Below are positions 55,619 through 64,000 of a stretch of DNA of 64,000 nucleotides, in pieces. This DNA comes from Schistocerca nitens. Taxonomy: Eukaryota; Arthropoda; Insecta; Orthoptera; Acrididae. Made by a program: the position numbers and the translations under genes. The notes under the pieces were generated by a model. The model was not told where the DNA came from. It saw nothing but the letters and a program-made list of their open reading frames with translations, and did no database searches. The stretch spans positions 535,515,383 to 535,579,382 of the forward strand of contig NC_064621.1 in assembly GCF_023898315.1 (NCBI RefSeq). The letters run 5' to 3'. The first letter of the stretch is position 1; every line of letters begins with the position of its first letter.

Positions 55619-55848
55619 CACTACTGGCCATTAAAATTGCTACACCACGAAGATGACGTGCTACAGACGCGAAATTTAACCGACAGGAAGAAGAGGCTGT
55701 GATATGCAAATGATTAGCGTTTCAGAGCATTTACACTAGGTTGGCGCTGGTGGCGACGCCTACAACGTGCTGACATGAGGGACGTTTCCAACCCATTTCT
55801 CATACACAAACAGTAGTTGACCGGCGTTGCCTGGTGAAACGTTGTTGT

Positions 55849-57071
55849 GATGCCTCGTTTAAGGAGGAGAAATGCGTACCATCACGTTTCCGACTTTGAT
55901 AAAGGTCGGATTGTAGCCTATCGCGATTGCGGTTTATCGTATCGCGACATTGCTGCTCGTGTTGGTCGAGATCCAATGACTGTTAGCAGAATATAGAACC
56001 GATTGGTTCAGGAGGGTAATACGGAACGCCGTGCTGGATCCCAACAGCCTCGTATCACTAGCAGTCGAGATGACAGGCATCTTATCCGCATGGCTGTAAC
56101 GGATCGTGCAGACACGTCTCGATCCCTGAGTCAACAGATGGGGACGTTTGCAAGACAACAACCATCTGCACGAACAGTTCGACGACGTTTGCAGCAGCAT
56201 GGACTATAAGCTCGGCGACCATAACTGCGGCTCGGGTTCCCGGGTTCGATTCCCGGCGGGGTCAGGGATTTTCTCTGCCTCGTGATGGCTGGGTGTTGTG
56301 TGATGTCCTTAGGTTAGTTAGGTTCAAGTAGTCCTAAGTTCTAGGGGACTGATGACCATAGATGTTAAGTCCCATAGTGCTCAGAGCCAGCCAGCCATGG
56401 CTGCGGTTACCCTTGACGCTGCATCACAGACAGGAGCGCCTGCGATGGTGTACTCAACGACGAACCTAGGTGCACGAATGGCAAAACGTCATTTTTTCGA
56501 ATGAAACCAGGTCCTGTTTACAGCATCATGATGGTCGCATCCGTGTTTGGCGACATCGTGGTGAACGCATATTGGAAGCGTGTATTCGTCATCGCCATCC
56601 TGGCGTATCACCCGGCGTGATGGTATGGGGTGCCATTGGTTACACTTCTCGGTCACCTCTTGTTCGCATTGATGGCACTTTGAACAGTGGACGTCACATT
56701 TCAGATGTGTTAAGACCCGTGGCTTTACCCTTCATTCGATCCCTGCGAAACCCTACATTTCAGAAGGATAATACACGACCGCATGTTGCAGGTCCTGTAC
56801 GGGCCTCTGTGGATACGGAAAATGTTCGACTGCTGCCCTGGCCAGCACATTCTCCAGGTCTCTCACGAATTGAAAGCGTCTGGTCAATGGTGGCCGAGCA
56901 ACTGAGCAACTGGCTCGTCACAATACGCCAGTCACTACTCTTGATGAACTGTGGTATCATTTTGAAGCTGCATGGGCTGTACCTGTACACGCCATCCAAG
57001 CTCTGTTTGACTCAATGCCCAGGCGTATCAAGGCCGTTATTACGGCCAGAGGTGGTTGTTCTGGGTACTGA
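55849..57071 (+). pseudogene. Tc1-A transposase, nonsense and SINE insertion
   Basis: Starts with the ATG at 55849 (MPRLRRRNAYHHVSDFDKGR) and the helix-turn-helix block YRDIAARVGRD. SRI is followed by TAG at 55994-55996 where other copies have Trp. The SINE interrupts the frame at 56231. Downstream, FSNETRSCLQ near 56495 has Asn in the first catalytic position (others FSDESRF). KDNTRPHVAG near 56770 keeps the second Asp. SPGLSRIESVW near 56850 keeps the Glu. A 9-base repeat-like insertion (AGCAACTG repeated near 56900) and loss of residues near 56970 further disturb the C-terminus. Confidence 0.88.
56231..56394 (+). mobile_element. tRNA-derived SINE, different head (SINE-P)
   Basis: Begins CTCGGGTTCCCGGGTTCGAT (B box) with CCCGGCGGGGTCAGGGATTT and TCTCTGCCTCGTGATGGCTG. 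It then shares the SINE-L body from TGTGATGTCCTTAGGTTAG to TGCTCAGAGCCA. It is 5' truncated, with no A box. Target duplication CCATAACTGCGG (56219-56230) and CCATGGCTGCGG (56395-56406). The head is clearly not that of SINE-L, although the body is. Confidence 0.87.
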
Positions 57072-57206
57072 TTTCTCAGGATGTGTGCACCCAAATTGCG
57101 TGAAAATGTAATCACATGTCAGTTGTAGTATAATGTATTTGTCCAATGAATACCCGTTTATCATCTGCATTTCGTCTTGGTGTAGCAATTTTAATGGCCA
57201 GTAGTG

Positions 57207-57289
57207 TAGACATAATCCGATGTAAGTAAGCTCATCAAATATCACGATCGTTGTTGTAGTTAGTAGTCCAAAGACAGGACTGGAAGCGC
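57207..57289. other. Short interval
   Basis: Unassigned spacer between Tc1-A copy 5 and the LINE-A copy. Confidence 0.3.
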
Positions 57290-58345
57290 CCTACTGCTCC
57301 CCGCACTTACATTTATGTGGATACATGCAAGCACCCTGTGGTATATGGCTAAGGGTATTTTATACCACTGCCATTCATTTCCTTTCCTGTTCCATTGGAA
57401 GAGCGTGGGAGAGACGACTGTCTGTATGCCTCCATACCAGCCCTAATTTCTCTGATCTTCTTGGTCCTCACGCGAAATGAATGTTAGTGGCAGCAGAATC
57501 GTTGTACAGTGAGCTTTAGTTGCCGGTTTTCTAAATTTGCTCAATAGCTTTTCGCATAAAGAACGTCGTCTTCTCTCAAGGGACTCCCATTTGAGTTGCT
57601 TCGATGTCTTCCTTCAATACGACCTGATAGGAACCCAAACCCTCGAGCATTCTCAAGAATGGGCTGCACTAGTATTCTGTACACCTGTACAAGATATCCT
57701 TTACAAATGTACCACAGTTTTCTAAAATTCTCGCAATAAACCAAATCGAACATTTCCCGACCCTACTACAATTCTTTCAAGCTCGTTCAATTTCATATAC
57801 CTTTGTAACGTTAGACATATATATTCAATCGATGTGAATGTGTCAAGCAGCAGGCTATTAATAATGTATTCGAAGAATACGGGTTTATTTTTCGTGTGCA
57901 TTAAGTTATATTTTTTCCAATTTCAGAGCTAGCTGCCACTCATAACACCAACTACAAGTTTTGTCCAGCACATCTTGTTTTCTCCTACAGGTACTAACAC
58001 CGACACCATCCCGTACACAACAGCATCATCAGCAAACAGCCGTAGTCTGCTGTTCACAGTGTTCGTCAGATCACGTGTGTAAATAGCGAACAAGAGCGGT
58101 CTTTCCACACTTCCCGGCGGCACTCCTGACAATAGCCTTAACCCTGATGAACGCTCACCGTCGAGGAAAGCGTACAGGGCCGTACCACTTAAGAAGTCTT
58201 CGAGCTACTTGCGTGCCTGGGTACCTATTTCATATGGTCGTCCCTTCTTTAACAATTTGCAGTGGGCAATCCGCGTCAATGCCTTTCGGAAATCTAGGAA
58301 TATGGATTCTTCGTGTTGCCCTTCATCCGTGGTTCGCACTATATG
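57290..58345 (-). pseudogene. LINE-A, reversed decayed copy
   Basis: Minus strand. The 3' untranslated part is at left (CACCCTGTGGTATATGGCTA), then the distal domain. Further right, 58132-57929 reads SGVPPGSVERPLLFAIYTRD and LFADDAVVYGMV (the FADD catalytic box, intact). 58140-58340 carries blocks of the upstream RT region (EDFLSGT-like, FRKALTRIAH-like). Many frame breaks. The hexamer tail is not seen at the left end. Confidence 0.82.
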
Positions 58346-58422
58346 ATGTGAAAAGAGGGCAAGCTGAGTGTCGCCTTCATGGGAAGGTGTATGGAGTTGC
58401 CTACGAAGACATAATTATTACC

Positions 58423-58775
58423 CAGGTGTGCACTTCTTCGACCGAAGCAAGCCGACGGCCACGAATGTCTTCTGCAAGGCTCCGAAGACAAGGAAATCTC
58501 AGGGGGAGAGATCGAGATTGCACGGAGGATGTGTACGGGCTTCTCAGTCAAACTTCTGCAGCGTAGTGCCGCCCACATGTTGCTAAGGTTGTCTCGACGC
58601 AAACTTGGCAACATGTGGACGGGACTAAGTTTCCGAAGTTTCGCTGGGAAGCCCGTACACATCCTACATACAATCCCTATCACTCCCCATGCGATTTCCA
58701 TTATTTTTGGAGCTCTGAAGAAAGAAACTGCCGTCCATTTGCTTCGGATGAAGAAGTGTACACCGAAGTACTGTA
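58423..58775. repeat. Long inverted repeat (hairpin), arms about 165 bp, short loop
   Basis: The left arm (58423-58588) and right arm (58606-58775, reversed) align along their lengths, sharing GATGTGTACGGGCTTC and CACATGTTGC-AAG blocks. They are roughly 75-80% identical by eye. The loop is only about 17 bases. Overlapping open frames on both strands reflect the arm symmetry and are not a gene. Either an old foldback element or a long-hairpin RNA source. Confidence 0.8.
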
Positions 58776-58849
58776 TGACAGTTATTGAACTAAATGAAGT
58801 AAAAACGTAAATTAGTAACAAACTACGGCGTTCACACGCTTTATTAAAA
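58776..58849. other. Short interval
   Basis: Unassigned. Confidence 0.3.
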
Positions 58850-59640
58850 ATGTAAACGTCACTACAGATATTCAGATTTGGGTAATGACATGTTCGATAT
58901 GCCTTCCATCATTGGCGATGATGTGGCGCAGACGAATAGCGAAATTCTGCATGATCCGCTGAGGTGTCGGAACATCGATGCTGTCGATGACCTCCTGAAT
59001 GGCTGTTTTCAGCTCAGCAATGGATTTGGGGTTATAAACCATCGAGGCCCACGCTAGAGGCCTCTGGGTACTGCAGAGTCAGAATGCGGTTCCCAAATTG
59101 CTCCTCCCCCGGACATCAAACTTTCTCCTGCTTCGATAGGATCGAGCTCCTTTTGCATGAACCACATCTTGTCGAAATCAGGGTCACTTTAGGGAATGGG
59201 AACGAAATCACCTTTGCCGACCGTGGTGGCCGAGCGGTTCTTGGCGCTTCAGTCTGGAACCGCGAGACCGCTACGGTCGCAGGTTCGAATCCTGCCTCGG
59301 GCATGGATGTGTGTGATGTCCTTAGGTTAGTTAGGTTTAAGTAGTTCTACGTTCTAGGGGACTGGTGACCGCAGATGTGAAGTCCCATAGTGTTCAGAGC
59401 CATTTGAGCCATTTTTGAAGTCATCTTTCAAATTGAGGGTAAAGAGACTTCTCGACTGCGAAATTCGGATTCTCAGTCTCCCAAATGCACCCGTTGTGTT
59501 GTTGACGAACCTATCCAAATGGAAGTGGGCTTCATCGCTAAACCAAACTATATAGTTCCCATCGTGCACTGCAGCCAACAGTGCAGTTTGAACGTCATAT
59601 CGCAAACTGTTCAGAAGTTACGACGATTTTATTTCATATA
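58850..59640 (-). pseudogene. DUF4817-type transposase relic 3, split by a SINE
   Basis: On the minus strand, left part 59040-58860: VYNPKSIAELKTAIQEVIDS, IDVPTPQRIMQNFAIRLRHI and IANDGRHIEHVI, the C-terminal helices typical of this transposase type. Right part 59605-59430: NYIVWFSDEAHFHLDRFVNN, the first catalytic Asp motif, then NTTGAFGRLRIR. The central part that should hold the second and third acidic residues is degraded between them. A SINE lies at 59216-59416. No terminal repeats found. Confidence 0.75.
59216..59416 (+). mobile_element. tRNA-derived SINE (SINE-L)
   Basis: Head GGTGGCCGAGCGGTTCTTGG, B box AGGTTCGAATCCTGC, standard body. The target duplication is approximate: GAAATCACCTTT (59204-59215) and GAAGTCATCTTT (59417-59428). 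Confidence 0.9.
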
Positions 59641-59696
59641 GTTCAGTAGTCGTCACGCTGTACGATCATGATTCCGAAGGTAAGCATAAACATTTT
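59641..59696. other. Short interval
   Basis: Unassigned. Confidence 0.3.
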
Positions 59697-59706
59697 ATCA
59701 TTAAGG

Positions 59707-59892
59707 TTCAAATGGTTCTACGCACTATGGGACTTAACATCTGAGCTCATCAGTCCCCTAGACTTAGAACTACTTAAACCTAACTAACCTAAGAACATCA
59801 CACACATCCATGCCCGGGCAGGATTCGAACCTGCTAACGTAGCAGCCGTGTGGTTCCGGACTGAGCGCCGAGAACCGCTCGGCCACAGCGGC
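59707..59892 (-). mobile_element. SINE-L, first of an adjacent pair
   Basis: Reverse orientation with body end GGTTCAAATGGTTCTACGCA at left and the tRNA head CGCTCGGCCACAGCGGCC at right. The target-like repeat ATCATTAAGG (59697-59706) matches CTCATGAAGG (59895-59904) with two mismatches. Confidence 0.9.
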
Positions 59893-59905
59893 CTCTCATG
59901 AAGGC

Positions 59906-60095
59906 TCAAATGGCTCTGAGCACTATGGGACTTAACATCGGAGGTCATCAGTCCCCTAGAACTTAGAACAACTTAAACCTAACTAACCTAAAGACATCAC
60001 ACACATCCATGCCCGAGGCAGGATTCGAACCTGCGACCGTAGCAGTCACGCGGTTCCGGACTGAGCGCCTAGAACCGCTAGACCACCGCGGCCGG
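59906..60095 (-). mobile_element. SINE-L, second of an adjacent pair
   Basis: Reverse orientation. The perfect target duplication CTCTCATGAAGGC lies at 59893-59905 and 60096-60108. The left copy of this duplication is also the right target repeat of the first SINE, so the two insertions used the same site in succession. Confidence 0.94.
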
Positions 60096-60299
60096 CTCTC
60101 ATGAAGGCATCGACCGTCTTGTTTCACAGTGCGATAAATGTATTAACAATTATGACGATTACTTTTGGCTTTTTTTTTGCTATCTCACTCGTTTTCATTT
60201 CACTACGCCTTATAGATGTAATAGCACGGACTCTACATTCCTCCCCGTTCTTTCTATTTCGACTTTCTCGAGTTACGGACACAAAGTAGAATGAATGTT

Positions 60300-60720
60300 T
60301 CCCTTTGGTGCGAGAAGGCAGCGACGGGCCAAGGAAAGGAATCGTAATACCGTAAACGGCTGGCAGCAGCCAGCACGGGCAGAGAAAAGACGGCGTGCGG
60401 GGACGTGTGTTAGGGCGCGGGTCCCGGCAGTGCGGAGCCGAGTCGGGCGTCACGGCCTGGGGCAGCGGAAGCGCTAAATCAATAAACAAGCCTGGGGGCG
60501 GTGGGGGCGGAGGCGGGGGCGGGCGGGCCGAGTGTCCGCCCCCGCAGCGCGCCTAATGTACGGCGGAGCCGGCGGCGGCGGCGGCGCGCCCGGCGCGCCC
60601 GCCACGCGACTCACTCGCGTCTCAGCAAGGGTCCACTGCTGGCGTGGCGCTCGCACGGGAGACAGCTGGTGATGAGTTTCTACACTCCGCAACAGAATTA
60701 AAGGACACCGCCTTTCCAAA
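60300..60720. promoter_or_regulatory. GC/CpG-rich patch, strongest candidate regulatory DNA
   Basis: A very GC-rich segment (GGCGGAGCCGGCGGCGGCGG near 60560) is followed by sequence containing AATCAATAAACAAG near 60477 (forkhead-like word) and CCTTAATTACTTG near 60722 (homeodomain-like word). No repeat match in the window, and mirrored open frames only. The function is unproven. Confidence 0.4.
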
Positions 60721-62120
60721 GCCCTTAATTACTTGCAGTTGTGACGCCTAAACGTGAAATGTGTGATGGTACAAAAGTGTGGCGAGCTGCGACGTTACCC
60801 TAGGGTTCTGCGATGCTCCAAACGGCAAGGTATCTACATATGAAAAAAAAAAAAAAGGCCACAGCTCAGGAATTCATGTTAGCTGTGGGATGGATTAATG
60901 GTGTAACATTAGCACCAGATTTCACCACAATTTTGCCCGTCACGACCGTGAACGTGTCACACGATGAGAAGGTAGTCACAGCCCCCTTACGCACATTTCA
61001 CCCCTACCTTCATGCCTGTGCGATGGAGATCAGAACTGCGACATCCAGTGTTGAAATCACGCGACTTTCTTACAGCTTGCCGAGCAAATATTCAGACACA
61101 CCGCCCCTCAGAATCGACAGTAAAGGTCCTCAGGAGGTTACATAAAGGACGTCAATGAAACCATGGCGTTTATTCCCACACATTTGGCGGTCGATAGCAT
61201 TTCACTGTGCGATGAACAGCAGGAAGACATTCTTGACAACCTCTGACACTGTTGATTCAGACGGTGCAGTCCTTCTGTAAGGGGCCTGGCGGATGCTCTG
61301 GCGCCTGAAGGTAGGCAAACGCCATCGAAGCGTGTCGAAGGGGTAGCCTATCTCTCAGGCGCTAGAACAGCTGTCAGGCTGAACTGGTGTCGACACTGTA
61401 GCGTGCTCAACAGAAGTGAGTGGGTGGCATCGAGGGTGTTTCCGAAGAGAAGGGGGAGTCTTAGAGGGAGCCTTTGCCGTTCTATTCACACACATGTTAA
61501 TGTTGCCCTCCTCTGTGATCATGGCACACGAAGACAGTCAACAGAAGGGCAGAAAAAGCATAAGTAACCTCTGCTGCTTCAGACCACATTAAAATTAACG
61601 TCGAGGGTCGGTGTTTCAGCCAACTAGGATGTGGTTTTTAGGCAGTTTCCCAAATCCACTGTGTGATGCCAGGTTGGTACCTGACCTATACGATCTGCAA
61701 GTATTCAGAAAAGTTTCGCTCACTTTCACATCAATAACACAGTACGCAGACAGTATGGGGTGAGTATTCCGTCCCGGGGGGTGTGGTAACGGGGTGGGAA
61801 CAGGAAAGACACCCAGCCATCGCCCAACCGTTGATAACCATGTCGACACTGCGCCGATGCGGGACAAAGATACAAGAAAAAGAAAAGAAAGATATAGTTC
61901 ACTGGCTCGACAGTTGCTTCCATTTGCCAGATCATTGAAGAAGATAATGTGTGCCATTTACCGTATGCAATATTAAGATTGCATTGTGCTAGTAAGTACA
62001 AGGATAAAACTACAATTGAAAGCATTTAGCAAATTTATCATAATACAGCCCGACTTCATTAGAACTAATATACGTGCTGCACTTGACCACAACAGTCAAT
62101 ACTGTTGACACTGACAACAC
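60721..62120. other. No gene recognised
   Basis: Includes a poly-A run at about 60843-60856. A 110-codon frame at 60813-61145 contains this run and a segment with no motif. I do not call it a gene. Confidence 0.4.
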
Positions 62121-62398
62121 TAACAGTTGAAGGGCTTATTTCAATACTGGTACAAGTCCATTTTTGTTCATTCTGAGATACAGAGTCCTAAAGTTAAATG
62201 AGCGCTGAAAAATCTGCAGTTCAGATACCAGAAATATTCAATATACTTGAATATTTCTGGTATCTCAACTGCAGATATACTTGAATATTTCTGATATCTC
62301 AACTGCAGATTTTTCAGCGCTCATTTAACTTTAGGACTCTGTATCTCAGAATGAACAAAAATGGACTTGTACCACTATTGAAATAAGCACTTCAGTTA
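62121..62398. mobile_element. Foldback/hairpin element, arms about 110 bp
   Basis: Arms are near perfect (TTCATTCTGAGATACAGAGT and its reverse ACTCTGTATCTCAGAATGAA). The inner end contains a 34-base tandem duplication (ATACTTGAATATTTCTGGTA and ATACTTGAATATTTCTGATA). No coding content. Likely a non-autonomous inverted-repeat transposon. Flanking duplications were not resolved. Confidence 0.85.
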
Positions 62399-62589
62399 TT
62401 TACTGCATTCTGTATCCATGGACTATAACAGAGAAAAGTGTAATAATGTGATTATTGCAGTGTGTAGGTCGGCCGTAAAACACTGACGAAAACAAAATCG
62501 TAATAAAGTTTTGTGAGTACTTTCGTCTACGAAACAGATTTAAATGATGAACATTACAAGATGATAGGTTAACGTGACTGCGACGTAAG

Positions 62590-63290
62590 TCATTGCAGAT
62601 GTGAAATGCTGGTGCGCTCATGACCGGTGTACCCCCAGAATGTTGGATGCAAGCATACAGATATGCATGCATTGTGCTGTACAGGTGCAGCATGTCGGTT
62701 AATGGGATGAAGCTCCATGCCTCTTGCACTTGGACGGTCAATACAGGGACAGTTAATGCCCTTTGCGGATAACGCTAGAGTGGCCGCCCCAATGTGCCCC
62801 ATATGTGCTTCACTGGAGGCAGATCTGGTGATGGTACAGGCCAAGGCAACAAGTCACCACTCTGTAGAGCATGTTGGGTTGCAACAGCGGTATGTGGGCG
62901 AGCGTTATCCTGTTGGAAGACACCCCTTGGAATGATATCAAGAATGGCGCACAACAGGTCGAATCACCAGATTGACGTAGCTGTGGTACCAAGTGCTGTT
63001 CAGATTGCTGCTGCAGATGCAGTACGATGCGCCAGAGCCATACGCTGACCACTATGGCCTACCCTCTCGATAGTGACACGTGGCCGTCCGCAGTTTGGTC
63101 TCCTTGCGACCGTACATTTTCGTGAACACAGCCGCCAGCTATTATGTACAGTGGCTACATTTCAGCCAAGTATTTCTGCAACATCGCAAAAGAAACATTC
63201 AGCTGTTCGTAGCATTTTTACAACGTCGTTCAGAATCAGTGGGGTACTGATAGTGGCGTCTCACCACTTCCAGTCTCAAAGGTAAGTACT
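62590..63290 (-). pseudogene. Tc1-type transposase relic (family D), Glu replaced by Lys
   Basis: On the minus strand, about 62912-62785: VFQQDNARPHTAVATQHALQ, then SGDLLPWPVPSPDLPPVKHI (second Asp kept; Glu site is AAG, Lys). There are 32 residues between them. The C-terminus near 62740-62620 reads VQVQEAWSFIPLTDMLHLYS and MHAYLYACIQHSGG. The N-terminal part to about 63290 is poorly readable: the helix-turn-helix near 63040-63180 is damaged by stops. Terminal repeats not found. A different family from Tc1-A, B and C. Confidence 0.75.
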
Positions 63291-63368
63291 GATCACGAGC
63301 GTTACAGCATGTATTTAAAGTGAACCTGATTGGCATACCCGTAGCGGCGCTACTAGCACCAGTCTGAT

Positions 63369-63571
63369 GCTCAAAAATGGTTCAAATGCCTCTGAGCACT
63401 ATGGGACTTAACATATGAGGTCATCAGTCCCATAGAACTTAGAACTACTTAAACCTAACTAACCCAAGGACATCACACACAGCCATGCCCGAGGCAGGAT
63501 TCGAACCTGCGACCGTGACAGTCGCGCGGTTCCGGACAGAAGTGCCCAGAACCGCTCGGCCACCGCGGCCG
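63369..63571 (-). mobile_element. tRNA-derived SINE (SINE-L)
   Basis: Reverse orientation. Head at right (CGCTCGGCCACCGCGGCC), B box in reverse (GCAGGATTCGAACCTG). Target duplication GCACCAGTCTGAT (63356-63368) and GCACCAATCTGAT (63572-63584), one mismatch. Confidence 0.93.
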
Positions 63572-63584
63572 GCACCAATCTGAT

Positions 63585-64000
63585 TCGTCAAGCGTGAAAT
63601 CTGAATAGAAATCATCTTTCAGATGCTCCTTGGCGTAGCGATATTTTTCCTTTAGTACAGTACACAGGTTGCAGTAGTAGAGAAGTGTTTCACAGTAGCA
63701 GAGATGAACAAGTAATATCACAACTCGTACGATATCATTGAAAAAGTGATCCATGGATGTAAATAAACTGCTACTGCAACTATTAATCCCATACTTGAGT
63801 TGGTTTTTCATGTAACACCGGATGAGTTATCTTTTCTCTTTCAGCCCAAATGAGTTTTTGCACAGTTGCTATGCACGGCTGTGCTGTTTGCGTTATTGCT
63901 GCGAGGTCTGCGGCGGCCCCCTCCCCCCACCCCCGCCCCCCGACACTCGAGGTCTAGGTGCGTACCAGATGTACCGTGCTGCTCTGTGCTCTGCCTGGGA
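63585..64000. other. No gene recognised; C-rich tract near end
   Basis: The end of the window. C-rich tract at 63916-63941. A minus-strand frame through 63473-63811 overlaps the SINE and is an artefact. Confidence 0.4.

Larger units (their letters stand above)
55619..57206 (+). mobile_element. Tc1-A transposon copy 5, SINE-interrupted
   Basis: TA-flanked: CACTACTGGCCATTAAAATT at left and AATTTTAATGGCCAGTAGTG at right. Length 1588 bp including a 164 bp SINE and its duplication at 56231-56406, leaving a normal 1.41 kb element. Confidence 0.94.

Noticed and set aside
58339-58821. 160-codon minus-strand frame and its plus-strand counterpart
   Set aside because: They are explained by the symmetry of the inverted repeat at 58423-58775.
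60813-61145. 110-codon frame with a lysine run
   Set aside because: The lysines come from a poly-A run and no domain is recognisable.
17179-63571. tRNA genes with GGTTCGAATCC-type B boxes in the SINE copies
   Set aside because: Every such site lies in a SINE with a body and flanking duplication; the tRNA-like heads have lost pairing.

Overview
This window looks like intergenic or intronic DNA from a large, repeat-rich insect genome. An orthopteran (acridid grasshopper or locust type) is the best guess. That guess rests on the repeat types seen: tRNA-derived SINEs, a 5S-rRNA-derived SINE, Tc1/mariner and hAT transposons, a hexamer-tailed non-LTR retrotransposon and a solo LTR. There are no bacterial operons, ribosome binding sites or densely packed genes. 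I found no convincing host protein-coding gene, no functional tRNA or rRNA gene and no CRISPR array. Nearly every long open frame that can be explained is a decayed transposase or reverse transcriptase.

Layout. 1-8.5 kb: a LINE-A 3' piece, two 5S-derived SINEs, and Tc1-A copies 1 and 2 (copy 2 carries a tRNA-SINE). 9.2-11.6 kb: a complete DUF4817-type DNA transposon with 32 bp terminal repeats, then a mariner fragment split by a solo LTR. 12-17 kb: low-information DNA with a hAT relic and a three-unit satellite-like array. 17-24 kb: tRNA-SINEs, Tc1-A copy 3, further Tc1 and mariner relics, a BED-finger hAT relic and a 663 bp mariner deletion derivative. 24.5-32.9 kb: a LINE-A with one nonsense codon, two Tc1-B elements, and a second DUF4817-type transposon containing a foldback element, then a LINE-B tail. 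34.5-38 kb: Tc1-A copy 4, SINEs of two families and a mariner relic. 42.6-43.9 kb: the best preserved element, a mariner broken only at a poly-T run. 44.6-49.5 kb: a LINE-C interrupted by a LINE-A tail, then a long LINE-A copy with endonuclease and reverse transcriptase. 50.5-64 kb: mariner relics, the second 663 bp derivative, Tc1-A copy 5, a reversed LINE-A, two further inverted-repeat elements, a third DUF4817-type relic and a Tc1-D relic, with tRNA-SINEs throughout.

Many insertions are nested, and target-site duplications allow relative dating: tRNA-SINEs interrupt transposons and LINEs, so they are among the younger layers. Between the repeats lie about six short GC/CpG-rich patches (about 18.2, 24.2, 34.2, 38.8, 46.2 and 60.5 kb) that match no repeat I recognise. 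They are the best candidates for host regulatory DNA.

The most notable items are the two 5S-rRNA-derived SINEs with exact target duplications, the two 663 bp mariner derivatives of identical length, a transposase with 42 residues between its second and third acidic residues, tRNA-SINEs that share one body but carry different heads, and three long hairpins. All calls come from reading the sequence; no database search was run.
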